A stretch of 64,000 bases of DNA from Serpula lacrymans var. lacrymans S7.9 (taxonomy: Eukaryota > Basidiomycota > Agaricomycetes > Boletales > Serpulaceae). The translations under genes were made by a program, and so were the position numbers. The stretch lies in assembly GCF_000218685.1 (NCBI RefSeq), contig NW_006763304.1:863269-927268 (forward strand), written 5' to 3'. Each line of letters begins with the position of its first letter. Position 1 is the stretch's first letter. This document shows, piece after piece, positions 15,950-26,689 of the stretch. The notes beneath the pieces were generated by a model, which made no database searches, had not been told where the DNA came from, and saw only the letters and a program-made list of their open reading frames with translations.

Positions 15950-18188
15950 TGTCATGCACCAAAGTTGATTGGTAGCACGGACAGGTGTCAATAACGAAGC
16001 AAATATTCAAAAAGACTCGCCTTTGTGCCACACAGGCACAGTGCCACGTGGAATAGTAATTAATATTGCCTTTTTCAAACTTGTGGCTAATCAGCACCAC
16101 CTCTATTAGGCAATCCAGTCACGCTCACCTTTGCTTTCCATTCGGTACTTGCCGCGTTTCGGCATTTCGGCAAATTTTCGCGTTGCCACTGGCTACACAT
16201 TGCATTGCACCCTCGTTTTTATTGTTTCCTTCACTTCCCTTCCTTTGCCTAGCCCCACCATGGGTCCCTTACTCTTGTTTTTATTCTCACCTGACGGTCG
16301 TTTCTGGATCCCCATTTTAGTTCACCTCCTCGTCACCTCCACCCTCCTCCTCCTCATCTTCTTTGCTCCCCCACCATTTCTGATGTCACCACTTCCTATC
16401 CGCTTCCGTCGCCAAACCGTCAACTACCACATGCCACTGCTGATATCAGCAAAGCCCCGGCGGCCGGTTCAAATAGGGCAACAGGTCCATCTTTATGACG
16501 TCAATCTACCATCATATACTATCAAAACATTGGTCGCTCGTCTTGCCTGGTTGGAGCATGGGTGGGTAGTTTTTTGAGCTGGAGAAGGTTCATCCCCTTG
16601 CGTTGCCCATGTTTATCGCTGTCCCATTCACTTGGGTACACTTATCTTTTGTCCATCGTCTTCGCTACAGCTACACCTACCACACGCTGCCTGGGACTCA
16701 CTTGTTCCAAATTGGAACTACTTGTTACGATAACACAATTTTCGGACCTTCCCTTTATTTTTATTTTTCCGCTTTAACCTTGTACTTTAGCTTTCACACA
16801 TGGTGCCACGTGGCACTTCCCCTTTTGTCCAAACTCCTCTTTCTCGCGCCGCGTTGCCTTTCTTCTTATTATAGACACAACTCTCTCACACAGCGGAGCT
16901 GGCCATGCGGGCTAGGCCCCATGACATCATCAGCCACTGTCTCTATCAACTGTATAGTACACATGTACAAATAACCCTGTAGTAGTATATATACCCCAAT
17001 AGATCCAGGAGACTCCTCAGCGAGTCCTCTTGTTGTTAACCAACAAACTCTCTGCAGCTCAAAGGGTAACCACTCCCTCATCATCTTCCTTATAGTGTGT
17101 TTCTGTGTGCACCAGAGTAACTAACTCTTGGTTGTTACGCTACTCCTCTCCCTCCCTCGTTTGATCAGGTGGTCCAACACAACCAGTCCATTGGTAAGGC
17201 CATGGAACTGTCGGATTTGGACTAGGTGGTGGACTGGTGGCTCCAGTTTCTTTTTTTTCAGCAGAACATTCATTTACAGTGTGATTATTTTTGATTTTTG
17301 AATCATTTTTATGGACACATATTTTTTAGAATGCCTGACTGACAATAAAGGAACTGTGTTGATACTGATAGTGTTTTGCCTTGCCCTTTTTTACTGCATC
17401 TTCCCATGACATCATGATTTTCCTGCTCTCTTTTTGCTATTGGACTTTACTTTATGGCTGTACAAACCTGTGACATTACTCACAGCATCCATTGTTCTAT
17501 CCCTTTCTTTTCCTTTTTTGACAATCTTATCCTGTACTACCTACGCAGGATTCGTCAGCCTACATTCCTTCCTTCATATTCTTTCTCATTCTTTTTGTAC
17601 AGCTATACTGTGCATAGCCTACTTTTCTTTCACTATATAAACCCCTGTATTTTACCTTGTAAAAAAACAACAAGTACTTGATTCCAGACTTCTTCTCTAA
17701 TCTTAAGTCCACTTCTTACTGCTACTTGTGATCCAGTGTGGTCACAACACTTCCCACTGCTACCACTGTTAATTGCTGTCATTGTCACTCCCTACTTTTG
17801 AAGTCATTGTTATCCCTTTTGATTAAAGTCCTTCTGAGCACTACAGTTTGTGCGTCAGGAGCCTGCTATCACTGGGAACCTCGTCACCTCGTCATCCTCA
17901 TCGTTCTCAAACCTACCTTGTGCTACGATTAGCAAGGTAGTGCTCATCTATACTCGTCACTAAGCCCCTATCTTCTATAAATTCAACTATCCCTCCTCCT
18001 CAAAACCCACACTCATACATCTCTGGGTTTTACTTTGAAGGATTATCATACATACCACCCCACGAACAACCAGAGCACCCACTGTTCTAGGAGGCAAAGC
18101 CCATAAACAAGTTCCGTGGAATCTGGGAGGATTGTGTGTTAGTTTGTTTTTGTGTGTGGTTTTCTAACAGCAGTTCTCATCATCGACA
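15950..18188 (+). mobile_element. LTR-L copy A (long LTR-like element, interrupted)
   Basis: The copy starts TGTCATGCACC and ends CATCATCGACA, so the termini are TG...CA with a 5-bp inverted end TGTCA/TGACA. Flanks are acgt on the left and acat on the right, a 4-bp duplication with one change. Without the nested LTR-S at 16723-17139 it is about 1.8 kb, the same size as copies B and C. A TATA-like ctatataa box lies at 17633-17640, after which the sequence resembles an R-U5 part. The internal 180-codon ORF (start 16260) is broken here by an extra T near 16575 and by the LTR-S insertion. No internal retrotransposon region is attached, so it is either a solo LTR or a non-autonomous element. Confidence 0.85.
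16723..17139 (+). mobile_element. LTR-S solo LTR nested in LTR-L copy A
   Basis: A 417 bp insertion absent from the other LTR-L copies, flanked by the perfect 5-bp duplication ctact (16718-16722 and 17140-17144). It starts TGTTACGATAACAC and ends CTTGGTTGTTACG. A tatatata box lies near 16985 and is followed by cctcagcgagtcctc, a motif shared by all LTR-S copies. Size, TG start and 5-bp duplication identify a solo LTR of an unseen parent retrotransposon. Confidence 0.9.
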
Positions 18189-18439
18189 ACATAGAAAGCA
18201 AACTCATGTATTTACATATGTTACACATGGAAAACAGTATTACGACTAAAATGAGAAGAATTGATGTGTGGGGGCACTTCTATGGGTGCTTACATGTGTT
18301 TTTTTTGAATCAATCACTATTATTATGTATCACTAGGTATGAGGTGGTGTATTCGAACAGGGGTATGATTACAGCTTGAAAATGTGTTAGAAACAGCTCA
18401 AAATGATTGAATGTAAGCAAGACTGTAAGAGGCAGGAGG
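18189..18439. other. spacer with target duplication of split LTR-M1
   Basis: Unassigned AT-rich sequence. The last five bases (ggagg, 18435-18439) are the target duplication of the LTR-M1 copy whose other half now lies at 27.73 kb. Confidence 0.5.
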
Positions 18440-18927
18440 TGTGAGGCAACATTAAACTATAACAAAAATAATACCCATCTCCGACTGCACTTGCAGGGAG
18501 TAAGAGGTACAATGAGCTTGAGGTCAACAGATGCTAGCAAATATAGCAAGTAGAGGACTTGGAAGTAGACTCAAGGGTTTCTGGTGAGGAGTAAAGCGGG
18601 TGATTCAAGTAATAGAAAGCTAAAGAACTATACATGAATATGTAGGGTTTTTATAGCTAATCATCTATCCCTCAGACCTGAAGAGGAATAAAAGAAAAGT
18701 GGTCTGAGGAGAAAATCAACCAATAAGAAAAAGAAGAGCTATCATACGACTTCAAGAATTAATCAGCAGGTGAGAGAATGTACTGAGGTACAATCCTGAC
18801 TAAAGTGTTTATTAATATCTCCAGGCACTGATGGGGCTCAGAGCTGGTTGGCGAGATCTCTACCATCAGTCCTTACCCATTGTGCTGGCTGGCTGGGAGT
18901 ACTACCCAGTCTCTGATCTGCAATATG
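18440..18927 (-). mobile_element. LTR-M1, 3' half (split copy)
   Basis: Reverse complement of the 3' part of the LTR-M1 at 32147-32844, ending TTGCCTCACA on its own strand. Its left flank is ggagg. The matching 5' half is at 27734-27897, whose outer flank read on the same strand is also ggagg. Both halves are cut by the same LTR-S. Together they make one LTR-M1 insertion now separated by about 9 kb and in opposite orientation. Confidence 0.85.
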
Positions 18928-19313
18928 TGTTACGATACACAATTTTTGGACCTTTAATTTTCATTCTCCTCTTTAGATTTATACTGTAGTTTTCACACAC
19001 TGTACCATGTGGCACTTTCCATTTTGTTCAAACTCCACCTTCTCGTGCTACACTGCCTTTGTTCTTATTTAGCTACAAATCTCTCATGCAGTGGAGCTGG
19101 TCACACAGGCTGCGCCCTCTGACATCATCAGCCACTGATTTTATCAACTGTACAGTACATAAGTACAAACACTCTGTATTAGTATATATACCTCAATAGA
19201 TCCAGGAGACTCCTCAGCGAGTCCTCCTGTTGTATAGCCATAACTAACTTGGTCCTACCTAAGGGGTAACCACTCCCTCATCACTATCTTTATAGCTTGT
19301 TATGAGTTGTGCG
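18928..19313 (+). mobile_element. LTR-S, main part of a split copy
   Basis: Starts TGTTACGATACACAATTTTTGG and matches 16723 onward and the reverse complement of 53111-53474. It has the tatatata box and cctcagcgagtcctc. It stops at GTTGTGCG (19313), where a copia LTR begins. The missing 33 bp end is at 27898-27930 in inverse orientation, next to another copia LTR. The bases at the two cuts (gtgcg and, on the same strand, gtgca) look like the copia target duplication. Confidence 0.85.
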
Positions 19314-19635
19314 TGACAAAACTGGATAAACCCGGTCTCTGCCGAAGCAGCCATTGTTCTCCATGGAGCATAGCCACCACTCCATGGAGTAACCATTGTT
19401 CTCCTAAGAGTCATTATACTGTAGCGAGTAGCACCTCCGACTATAAGTAGTAGGGGGTTTAGTATAGAAAAACCTTAGTCGTTTCTATAGCCTCTTGGGC
19501 AGCGGCTGAGGTATGTTACATTACATTTATTAGAGATCACCTTAAACTGACATCCATTGTAGTTTCACATAGGTAAATAATATAGTCGTTTCTATAGCCT
19601 CTTGGGCAGCGGCTGAGTTTCACATAGGTTTATTA
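19314..19635 (+). mobile_element. Ty1/copia LTR (left)
   Basis: 322 bp, starting TGACAAAACTGG and ending TTTATTA, directly followed by the primer binding site. An identical-size copy in reverse orientation lies at 27931-28252. The LTR contains a direct duplication: a unit gtcgtttctatagcctcttg plus gggcagcggctgag occurs at about 19469 and again at about 19585. The 3' terminus TTA instead of CA is unusual but is the same in both copies and sits exactly at the binding site. Confidence 0.8.
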
Positions 19636-19649
19636 GGTTATGAGCCCTG
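19636..19649 (+). promoter_or_regulatory. primer binding site for half initiator tRNA-Met
   Basis: GGTTATGAGCCCTG is complementary to the anticodon stem-loop of eukaryotic initiator tRNA-Met (CAGGGCTCATAACC), not to a tRNA 3' end. Priming from a half tRNA-iMet cut in the anticodon loop is known for Drosophila copia and yeast Ty5. The site directly follows the LTR, which supports the LTR boundary. Confidence 0.8.
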
Positions 19650-19704
19650 GTGCGCAAAAGCTACGCAGGAAATATTTCTTATTTGAAACGGCAACCCCGG
19701 AACC

Positions 19705-20958
19705 ATGACCACAGCACGCGATACATCCGCATGTCCAGTTCTCACTGGACCCAACAATTTTCAGATATGGAAACTCCGGATCATCTCAAAGCTACGTCGG
19801 GAAAAAGTTCTCCGGGTTGTTACTGGAGAGGAGCTTAAGCCCTCACCAGGAAAACCTACCTCCTTGGAGGATCCTGAGATCACCTGGATACTTAAGGATG
19901 AGAAGGCACATGGAATCATCCAGGACCACATCTCTGATGCCCTCCTAATGAGGACTGGAGACCTCACCAGCTCCAAGGATTTATTTGATAAACTTGTCTC
20001 ACTCCATCAAACGTCCAACATTGCCTTGGCCTTCTATTCATTCCAGCAACTCACCAAATTGTCCTGGGATGGGACATCACCTATCCAGGACCACATTGCG
20101 AAAATCCGGACAATTGATTCACACCTCTCCGGAATGAAACTAGGAGTTGATACCAAACTCATGGCTTTCGCTCTTCTCCAATCTCTCCCATGCACTCCTG
20201 AATGGCAAATATTTCAGTCATCAGTAATCAACACGATTGAAGAAAATAAACTTACCTTTGATGCAGTTGAGATCCGGATCACTGCAGAAGGTGCATGACA
20301 GTCAGGGAAGGCCCCTGGAGGTTCCGAATCAGCACTCAAATCCGAGGAGAAATGGTGTAACTTCCACAAAGCCAAATCACACAACACCTCGGAGTGTCAA
20401 ACACTTCAGTCAGCTGAAAAAGGTCAAAGGAAGAAGGGAAAGGAAAGACACAAGGGTAAAGGAAAAGAGAAGGAAAAGGCAAATACAGCGGAGCAATCAT
20501 CTGGATCTGACTCCGAGGAGGAACAAAGTCATATTGCATTGGAACATGTACATATTTCCAAGCCCCTTGCTCAACACATTCAAGCTTACCTTGTGTCGGA
20601 ACTCGATAAGACCAAAACAACAATTATTATTGACTCCGGAGCAACATCCCACATGGTCTTTCACCGCTCCTGGTTTGAGCCAGGAACATACCATGTTCTG
20701 CATCCTCCGAGGACAATCAGTTTTGGGGATGAATCCTCTGTAAATGCCATTGGCATTGGAACAGTAATCCTACAAGCAACTGTTGGCAAAAAGGACTACA
20801 ATATTGCACTGTCAAATGTCTTACTTGTGTCAAACTTCACGTTAGCACTCGTCTCTGTCCACAAATTGTCCAAAATGGGGTTATCAACACTTTTTCCAGC
20901 AGGGTCAAATGCTTGTGAAGTTCGGAAAAAGGAGGAACTTATCCTCACTGCGTTACAC
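19705..20958 (+). pseudogene. copia Gag and protease, with in-frame TGA
   Basis: From ATG 19705 the frame encodes a UBN2/retrotran-gag type Gag (VLTGPNNFQIWKLRI near the start) to a TGA at 20296-20298. The same frame then continues through a zinc-knuckle-like WCNFHKAKSHNTSEC, a Lys/Glu-rich spacer and the aspartic protease motif IIIDSGATSHM (about 20622-20654). The frame is cut at 20958 by LTR-M2 insertion and resumes at 21592. Because Gag and Pro share one frame, the TGA is either a decay mutation (CGA to TGA is one step) or a readthrough stop. I favour decay because the rest of the element is broken. Confidence 0.85.
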
Positions 20959-21586
20959 TGTGAGGAATTGATTTTTCTTATTGCATTCCCGTCATGTCGT
21001 GGTTAGCAGACTCGATCCCCGTCACTCCTCTTGCCCTCGGACTAGAGATTACCGCAGGTGTCTTATTACTTTTATCCTTTTTCTTCTTATTTTCTATTCA
21101 CACTCACGTCCTATCATACCTACGACGAGGTAGACTTGTTGTCGACCCTCGAGAAGATATCCAGATGACATAAGCCACGATCCAGTGCTATGTCTGGGAA
21201 TACTTCGGAGGAATATTGATAAGCGAAGAAGGTTGTGAGTCAGCGCCTTCTCATGGGCTTACTGATACAGCCAATCGCACATCCCTTACCAATACATTTT
21301 CTCATACGATTAGTAAATACGATAGATCGGACCACCTTCTCCTTTTATCTTATTGGTTAGCTAGCTGGTCAGACCACTTTCTCAGTTCTTCCCTTTCTCG
21401 GTCTGACCATCGCCGTTCACTATATAAAGAAGTACATACTCAATGTATTATTCTCTAGTTCAATATTAGTTTGGATTTGCGCTTATACCGATACTCTTCA
21501 TTCTCATACCCTGATTCACCGCCTTCCAGCAAGGACTTGACCAGGCATTGTGCTTTGTTATATAGCTTCGTATTTGTTGCCTGACA
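20959..21586 (+). mobile_element. LTR-M2 solo LTR inside copia pol
   Basis: 628 bp starting TGTGAGGAATTG and ending GTTGCCTGACA, flanked by a perfect 5-bp duplication tacac (20954-20958, 21587-21591). Removing the element and one duplication restores the copia reading frame from LTALH to KRGLYH, which confirms the borders. A ctatataaag TATA box lies near 21420. The element carries the micropeptide ORF at 20994-21173. A second copy is at 44174-44788. Confidence 0.92.
20994..21173 (+). CDS. LTR-encoded membrane micropeptide (LTR-M2 copy 1)
   Basis: A 59-codon ORF starting 36 nt inside the LTR and upstream of its TATA box. The product starts MSWLADSIPVTPLALGLE, then has a run of about 17 hydrophobic residues (Leu/Phe rich), then a basic segment (LRRGR) and the tail DPREDIQMT. 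This suggests a one-pass membrane protein with an inside-basic anchor. Related ORFs occur at 44195-44374, 32182-32352 and 27779 onward. All four share the W-x4-FP/IP-x-TPLxLGLE core with many silent third-position differences. I know of no family it belongs to. Whether it is translated cannot be seen. Confidence 0.6.
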   Translation: MSWLADSIPVTPLALGLEITAGVLLLLSFFFLFSIHTHVLSYLRRGRLVVDPREDIQMT

Positions 21587-22383
21587 TACACAAGCGAGGA
21601 CTTTATCACATCCAAGCAAAACCCGAAATCAACCCGGAGTCAGCTTTTGCAGCAGTAGATGTAAACTTATTGCACAGGAGAATGGGACACATTGGAATGG
21701 ACCGCTTGCAACGAATGTTTACAAAAAGACAGCTCCAGGACATAGACACCCTTACCGGAACCCCGGAGTTTTGTGAACCTTGTGCTTTAGGAAAGATGAA
21801 GAAATTACCTTTCAAGTCCACTGGAGGAAACCAAGCCAAGTGCCCCATACAAATTGTGCACACAGATGTTGGAGGACCAATCAAACCAACTTCCAGGGAG
21901 GGTTTTCGGTACTGGATTATCATTGTAGATGATTTCTCCAAATTTCCATGGATATCTTTCCTAAAACATAAAAGTGAAGCACTGGAACGATACAAGCAAT
22001 GGAAAGAAGATGTCCAAACATTCTTCCGGACTCATTTGGGAGAAGAAAACTTCACTCCACTATACACAGAATTCCTCCGGAGCGATGGGGGAGGAGAATA
22101 TACTGGCAATGCATTCAAAAATCAACTCCGACGAGATGGTGTCATCCAAGAAACTACAGCTGCAGATACTCCGGAACAAAATGGCATTGCAGAACCCATG
22201 AATCAGACATTGGCTACATTAGCAACCACTATGCTCCATGATTCCAAGCTCCCAAAGTCATTTTGGGTAGATGCCATGCAAACAGCTGCATATATCACAG
22301 CACGCAGCCCAGCATCAGGACTCCATGGAAAGACCCCATATGAAATACTGTTTAAAAGGAGAGTTGATCCAACTTTGTTTCGC
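21587..22383 (+). pseudogene. copia integrase fragment
   Basis: Continues the copia pol frame after the LTR-M2. The GAG-pre-integrase zinc motif (LLHRRMGHIGMDRL ... FCEPCALGKM) is followed by the integrase core with HTDVGGP, RSDGGGEYTG and TPEQNGIAEPMNQT, which carry the D, D and E of the DDE triad. The frame stops at 22383 where LTR-L copy D begins. Reverse transcriptase and RNase H are absent, so the element is dead. Its 3' half may be in the assembly gap or lost. Confidence 0.9.
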
Positions 22384-22759
22384 TGTCATGCACCAAAGTT
22401 GATTGGTAGCATGGACAGGTGTCAATAATGAAGCGAATATTCAAAAGACTCGCCTTTGCGCCACACAGGCACAGTGCCACGTGGAATAGTAATTAATATT
22501 GCCTTTTTCAAACTTGTGGCTGATCAGCATCACCTCTATTAGGCAATCCAGTCACGCTCACCTTTGCTTTTCCATCCGGTACTTTCCGCGTTTCGGCATT
22601 TTGGCAAANNNNNNNNNNNNNNNNNNNNNNNNNNNNNNNNNNNNNNNNNNNNNNNNNNNNNNNNNNNNNNNNNNNNNNNNNNNNNNNNNNNNNNNNNNNN
22701 NNNNNNNNATCCGCTTCCGTCGCCGATCCGTTGACTACCACGCGCCACTGCTGATATCA
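22384..22759 (+). mobile_element. LTR-L copy D, truncated, contains assembly gap
   Basis: Begins TGTCATGCACC after tcgc and follows the LTR-L sequence to 22608. It resumes after 100 N inside the same element at the point corresponding to about 41230 of copy C, then breaks off at CTGATATCA (22759). About 200 bp of element are missing across the gap if it is one copy. The right end has no LTR-L terminus. Confidence 0.75.
22609..22708. other. assembly gap of 100 N
   Basis: Exactly 100 undetermined bases, a placeholder size commonly used for gaps of unknown length. It lies in repeated DNA between two LTR-L copies in opposite orientation, so order and orientation across it are uncertain. Confidence 0.95.
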
Positions 22760-22797
22760 CTGACCATGTCAATGCCAGGGGCCTTTTTGCTAACCGG

Positions 22798-24615
22798 TGT
22801 CGATGATGAGAACTGTTGTTAGAAAACCACACACAAAAACAAACTAATACACAATCCTCCCAGATTCCACGGAACTTGTTTATGGGCTTTGCCTCCTAGA
22901 ACAGTGGGTGCTCTGGTTGTTCGTGGGGTGGTATGTATGATAATCCTTCAAAGTAAAACCCAGAGATGTATGAGTGTGGGTTTTGAGGAGGAGGGATAGT
23001 TGAATTTATAGAAGATAGGGGCTTTGTGGCGAGTATAGATGAGCACTACCTTGCTAATCGTAGCACAAGGTAGGTTTGAGAACAACGAGGATGACGAGGT
23101 GACAAGGTTCCCAGTGATAGCAGGCTCTTGACGCACAAACTATAGTGCTCAGAAGGACTCTAATCGAAGGGGATGACAATCACTTTCAAAAAGTGACGAG
23201 TGACAATGACAGCAGTTAACAGTGGTAGAAGTGGGAAGTGTTGTGACCACACTGGATCACAAGTAGCAGAGTAGTGAACTTGAGAGTAGAGAAGAAGTCT
23301 GGATTGGAGTACTTGTTCTTTTACAAGGTAAAATACAGGGGTTTATATAGTAAAAGAAAAGTAGGCTATGCACAGTATAGCTGTGCAAAAAAAATGAGAA
23401 AGAATATGAAGGAAGGAATGTAGGCTGACGAATCCTGCGTAGGTAGTACAGGATAAGATTGTCAAAAAAGGAAAAGAAAGGGATAGAACAATGAATGCTG
23501 TGAGTAATGTCACAGGTTTGTACAGCCATAAAGTAAAGTCCAATAGCAATTAGAGAGCAGGAAAAATTCATGATGTCATGGAAGATGCAGTAAAAAAGGG
23601 CAAGGCAAAACACTATCAGTATCAACACAGTTCCTTTATTGTCAGTCAGGCATTCTAAAATAATATGTGTCCATAAAAATGATTCAAAAATCAAAAATAA
23701 TCGCACTGTAAAATGAAATGTTCTGCTGAAGAAAAAAGAAACTGGAGCCACCGGTCCACCACCTAGTCCAAATCCGACAGTTCCATGGCCTTACCAATGG
23801 ACTGGTTGTGTTGGACCACCTGATCAAACGAGGGAGGGAGAGGAGTAGTTCCAATTTGGAACAAGTGAGTCCCAGGCAGCGTGTGATAGGTGTAGCTGTA
23901 GCGAAGACGATGGACAAAAGATAAGTGTACCCAAGTGAATGGGACAGCGATAAACATGGGCGACGCAAGGGGATGAACCTTCTCCAGCTCAAAAACTACC
24001 CACCCACGCTCCAACCAGGCAAGACGAGCGACCGATGTTTTGATAGTATATGATGGCAGATCGATGTCATGAAGATGGACCTGTTGCCCTATTTGGACCG
24101 GCCGCCGGGGCTTTGCTGATATCAGCAGTGGCGCATGGTAGTCAACGGATCGGCGACGGAAGCGGATAGGAAGTGGTGACATCAGAAATGGTGGGGGTGC
24201 AAATAAGATGAGGAGGAGGAGGGTGGAGGTGACGAAAAAGTGGATTAGAATGGGGATCCAGAAACGACCGTCAGGTGAGAATAAAAAGGAGAGGAAGGGG
24301 CCCATGGTGGGGCTAGGCAAAGGAAGGGGAGTAAGGGAAACAACAAAAGCGAGGGCACAATGCAATGTGTAGCCAGTGGCGACGCGAAAATTTGCCAAAA
24401 TGCCGAAACGCGGAAAGTACCGGATGGAAAAGCAAAGGTGAGCGTGACTGGATTGCCTAATAGAGGTGATGCTGATCAGCCACAAGTTTGAAAAAGGCAA
24501 TATTAATTACTATTCCACGTGGCACTGTGCCTGTGTGGCGCAAAGGCGAGTCTTTTGAATATTCGCTTCATTATTGACACCTGTCCATGCTACCAATCAA
24601 CTTTGGTGCATGACA
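22798..24615 (-). mobile_element. LTR-L copy B, complete, flanked by ccgg
   Basis: 1818 bp, the reverse of copies A and C, running from TGTCATGCACC (at 24615 on the minus strand) to CATCATCGACA (at 22798). Both sides carry ccgg (22794-22797 and 24616-24619), a perfect 4-bp duplication. The TATA-like box and R-U5-like end are intact, and the 180-codon ORF at 24305-23763 is open. Confidence 0.92.
23763..24305 (-). CDS. LTR-L ORF, 180-residue membrane-anchored protein (copy B)
   Basis: Open from ATG 24305 to TAG 23763. The product starts MGPFLSFLFSPDGRFWIPIL, followed by a Leu-rich membrane segment to about residue 38. A soluble part follows with PRRPVQIGQQVHLHD, RLAWLERGWVVFELEKVHPL and FTWVHLSFVHRLRYSY, ending KAMELSDLD. 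Copies C (41102-41644) and E (54534-53995) keep the same length. The frame is also open for about 65 codons upstream without an ATG. No known domain was recognised. The ORF lies upstream of the element's TATA-like box, in the U3 position if this is an LTR. Confidence 0.6.
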   Translation of the reverse strand: MGPFLSFLFSPDGRFWIPILIHFFVTSTLLLLILFAPPPFLMSPLPIRFRRRSVDYHAPLLISAKPRRPVQIGQQVHLHDIDLPSYTIKTSVARLAWLERGWVVFELEKVHPLASPMFIAVPFTWVHLSFVHRLRYSYTYHTLPGTHLFQIGTTPLPPSFDQVVQHNQSIGKAMELSDLD

Positions 24616-24619
24616 CCGG

Positions 24620-26285
24620 GAGATTAAACACATGTTGTTATTTGACAGGGGGGTATGGTGATGGGATCAGATTGATACCAATCATGTTAATCATAAGCTA
24701 GGCTGTGTATGTTGGTTTTGATATCATGATGACATTTTGGCATCTCAATATGGGCATTCCTTCCCCTAAGTCTCTTTCTCTTCCCATGGTTTCCACTTCC
24801 AACATGCACACATCCAGTGATACCTCGGGCTCAAACCTGTTTAATATTGTTTCTCAATGCTCTTTTAATCTCCTACAGAACAGGCACATGGGCAGTGCAC
24901 TCAGTTTGGGCTTATCTCCACTGTCATCTGGATCTGGATCACTCTCAGAGATAGACCCTTTTACTTACATGGCTCCACCAGCCTCACAATATCCACAACA
25001 ACATGGATACAACATGTTCTCTCAAGTAAGTTTAAATTTTTAATAGGTTTTCTCACCATGAGCCATTTTTAGGGCACATATATGCAGGACTCACAGTAGA
25101 TAGTAGCCCTGCGTGAACATTGCAGTCATCATGAGGCCCAATTAACTAAGATAATTACAGAAAGAGACATTATGAAGTAAGTGCACTGAGTATTTTCCTG
25201 TTCTCTGACCACTTACTTGTATCAGAAACATGTTTGAAGTTCTTGCAAAGGCTGTTTGCCTTCCTTCTACAGACCCCTCTGCTTTTGACCTCACCTGGCT
25301 CTCACCATCTGAATCAAATCATCTGACAGCTGATACACATCCCCAGGTCAAATTTTGGGACCAAATTGACTTTGCTGAATAGCAAGAGTCTCTGGCTGCG
25401 CAAGTTTGCATATGAAGGAAGGTGTTACAATCTGCTTTGCTATTAGATTGCATTCAACTCTAAAGTTATGCTACCATCCATCTTCATGGCCTTCTAAATG
25501 TTAGTCTCCTCAGATAATACGACTAAGATCTTCTTGAATGATGATAGCAGGGAATTGTAGAGTAGATTCAACTTGTCCTATCCTACTGTTATACAGGGGT
25601 TTAAATACTGAATAGGTAGTTCAGCTCCAAGCTGGGTTTTGTAAGTAAGAGCCAATAGTGTAAAGACCTCCGTGGTCAAGGGCAAGAGGTTTGTAGTTCA
25701 AAAGGAGTATCCTAGGGGAAATAGCAAGAATAGATTAAGGATGTGTGACCATAATGTAGCTATAAGGAATATCCTTGGAAGAACCGCAGATCACAAGGTA
25801 TGGGCTAAGACTGTGTGTCCAAGAAGGGAAGAGGAAGGATAAGATAAGATAAGCAGAAATGTGTATAAAAAAATAGAGAGATAAGATGTGAAAGCATATG
25901 TGTGGGTATATAGAGATAGTGGTGAATGATAACCACTAGATAAAGGAATATAGTCTGATAAGTAAAGAAAAAGGTGAAGGATAAATTGAGAGTAAATTTG
26001 AGTTGTAACAGAAGGTTGCTTATCTGGAGGATGAGAATAGCAAACAGGTGAATGCTACAACAGTAAAAGCGATCCACAAGGTGGTAAGGTCTGCGTGGTC
26101 AGAACTGGTACACAAGAAGCTCGCCCCTAGGACATGGGGAAAAGTCCCTCTACCCAGGCAACAGCTTTGTCACAGCATGGTAGAACACAAGTTCCCTATC
26201 TTCAAGCTGGCTAACAATGGATGGAAGCTTGAATACTTGGGTAAAGAAGAAACCATATTGACAGTGAAGGCCACTGAAAGACGAC
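24620..26285. other. degenerate transposon-associated coding fragments
   Basis: Plus-strand fragments look coding but are broken. One at about 24750-25030 is Ser/Pro rich. One at about 25230-25380 ends in PQVKFWDQIDFAE. One at 26048-26280 reads SAWSELVHKKLAPRTWGKV followed by a motif with NGWKLEYLG. The last resembles the short Trp-rich ORFs that often accompany fungal DNA transposons, from memory of such ORFs rather than a search. No intact gene is present. The stretch 25400-25800 shows nothing I recognise. Confidence 0.45.
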
Positions 26286-26689
26286 TGTAACAACCAAGAT
26301 TTATTTACTCTGGCGCACACAGGAACACACTATAAAGAAGATGATGGGGAGTGGTTACCCCTTAGGCTGCAGTGAGTTAGTTGTGCTAGACAACAGGAGG
26401 ACTCGCTGAGTCCTTCCCCATGTATTGCTCTTGTATATATACTAAAATACATGAGGTACTGTACAGTTATAAATAAAGTTCAAAGTCCGATGTCTAGCAT
26501 GTGACCGGTCACATGATGAGTCTAGACACTGGTCAGGTGATGTGTCACATGACTTAGTCATGTGACTATGAAAAGTCCGAAAATGTAAAGTAAAGTAAAT
26601 AGTCACATGACTGGTCATGTGACTTGGAAAAATGAAAAGTAAAGTACAAAAGTGAAGCGTAAGTAGGTGCTGGTATGTTAATTGTAACA
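26286..26689 (-). mobile_element. LTR-S solo LTR, divergent copy
   Basis: Starts (on the plus strand) TGTAACAACCAAG and ends TTAATTGTAACA. Near-identical 5-bp flanks acgac (26281-26285) and acaac (26690-26694) support a target duplication with one change. It contains gaggactcgctgagtcc and tatatata, as in other LTR-S copies, but the 3' half is rich in repeats of cacatgac/gtcatgtgac not seen elsewhere. Confidence 0.8.

Noticed and set aside
23343..23549. Hydrophobic 68-codon ORF in LTR-L (also at 17434 and 41855)
   Set aside because: It is present in three copies but needs a TTG start and lies in the T-rich DNA just before the TATA-like box. No good evidence of coding.
22384..24615. Copies D and B as the terminal inverted repeats of one large DNA transposon
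   Set aside because: Copy B has its own ccgg duplication, so it inserted independently. Copy D is truncated.
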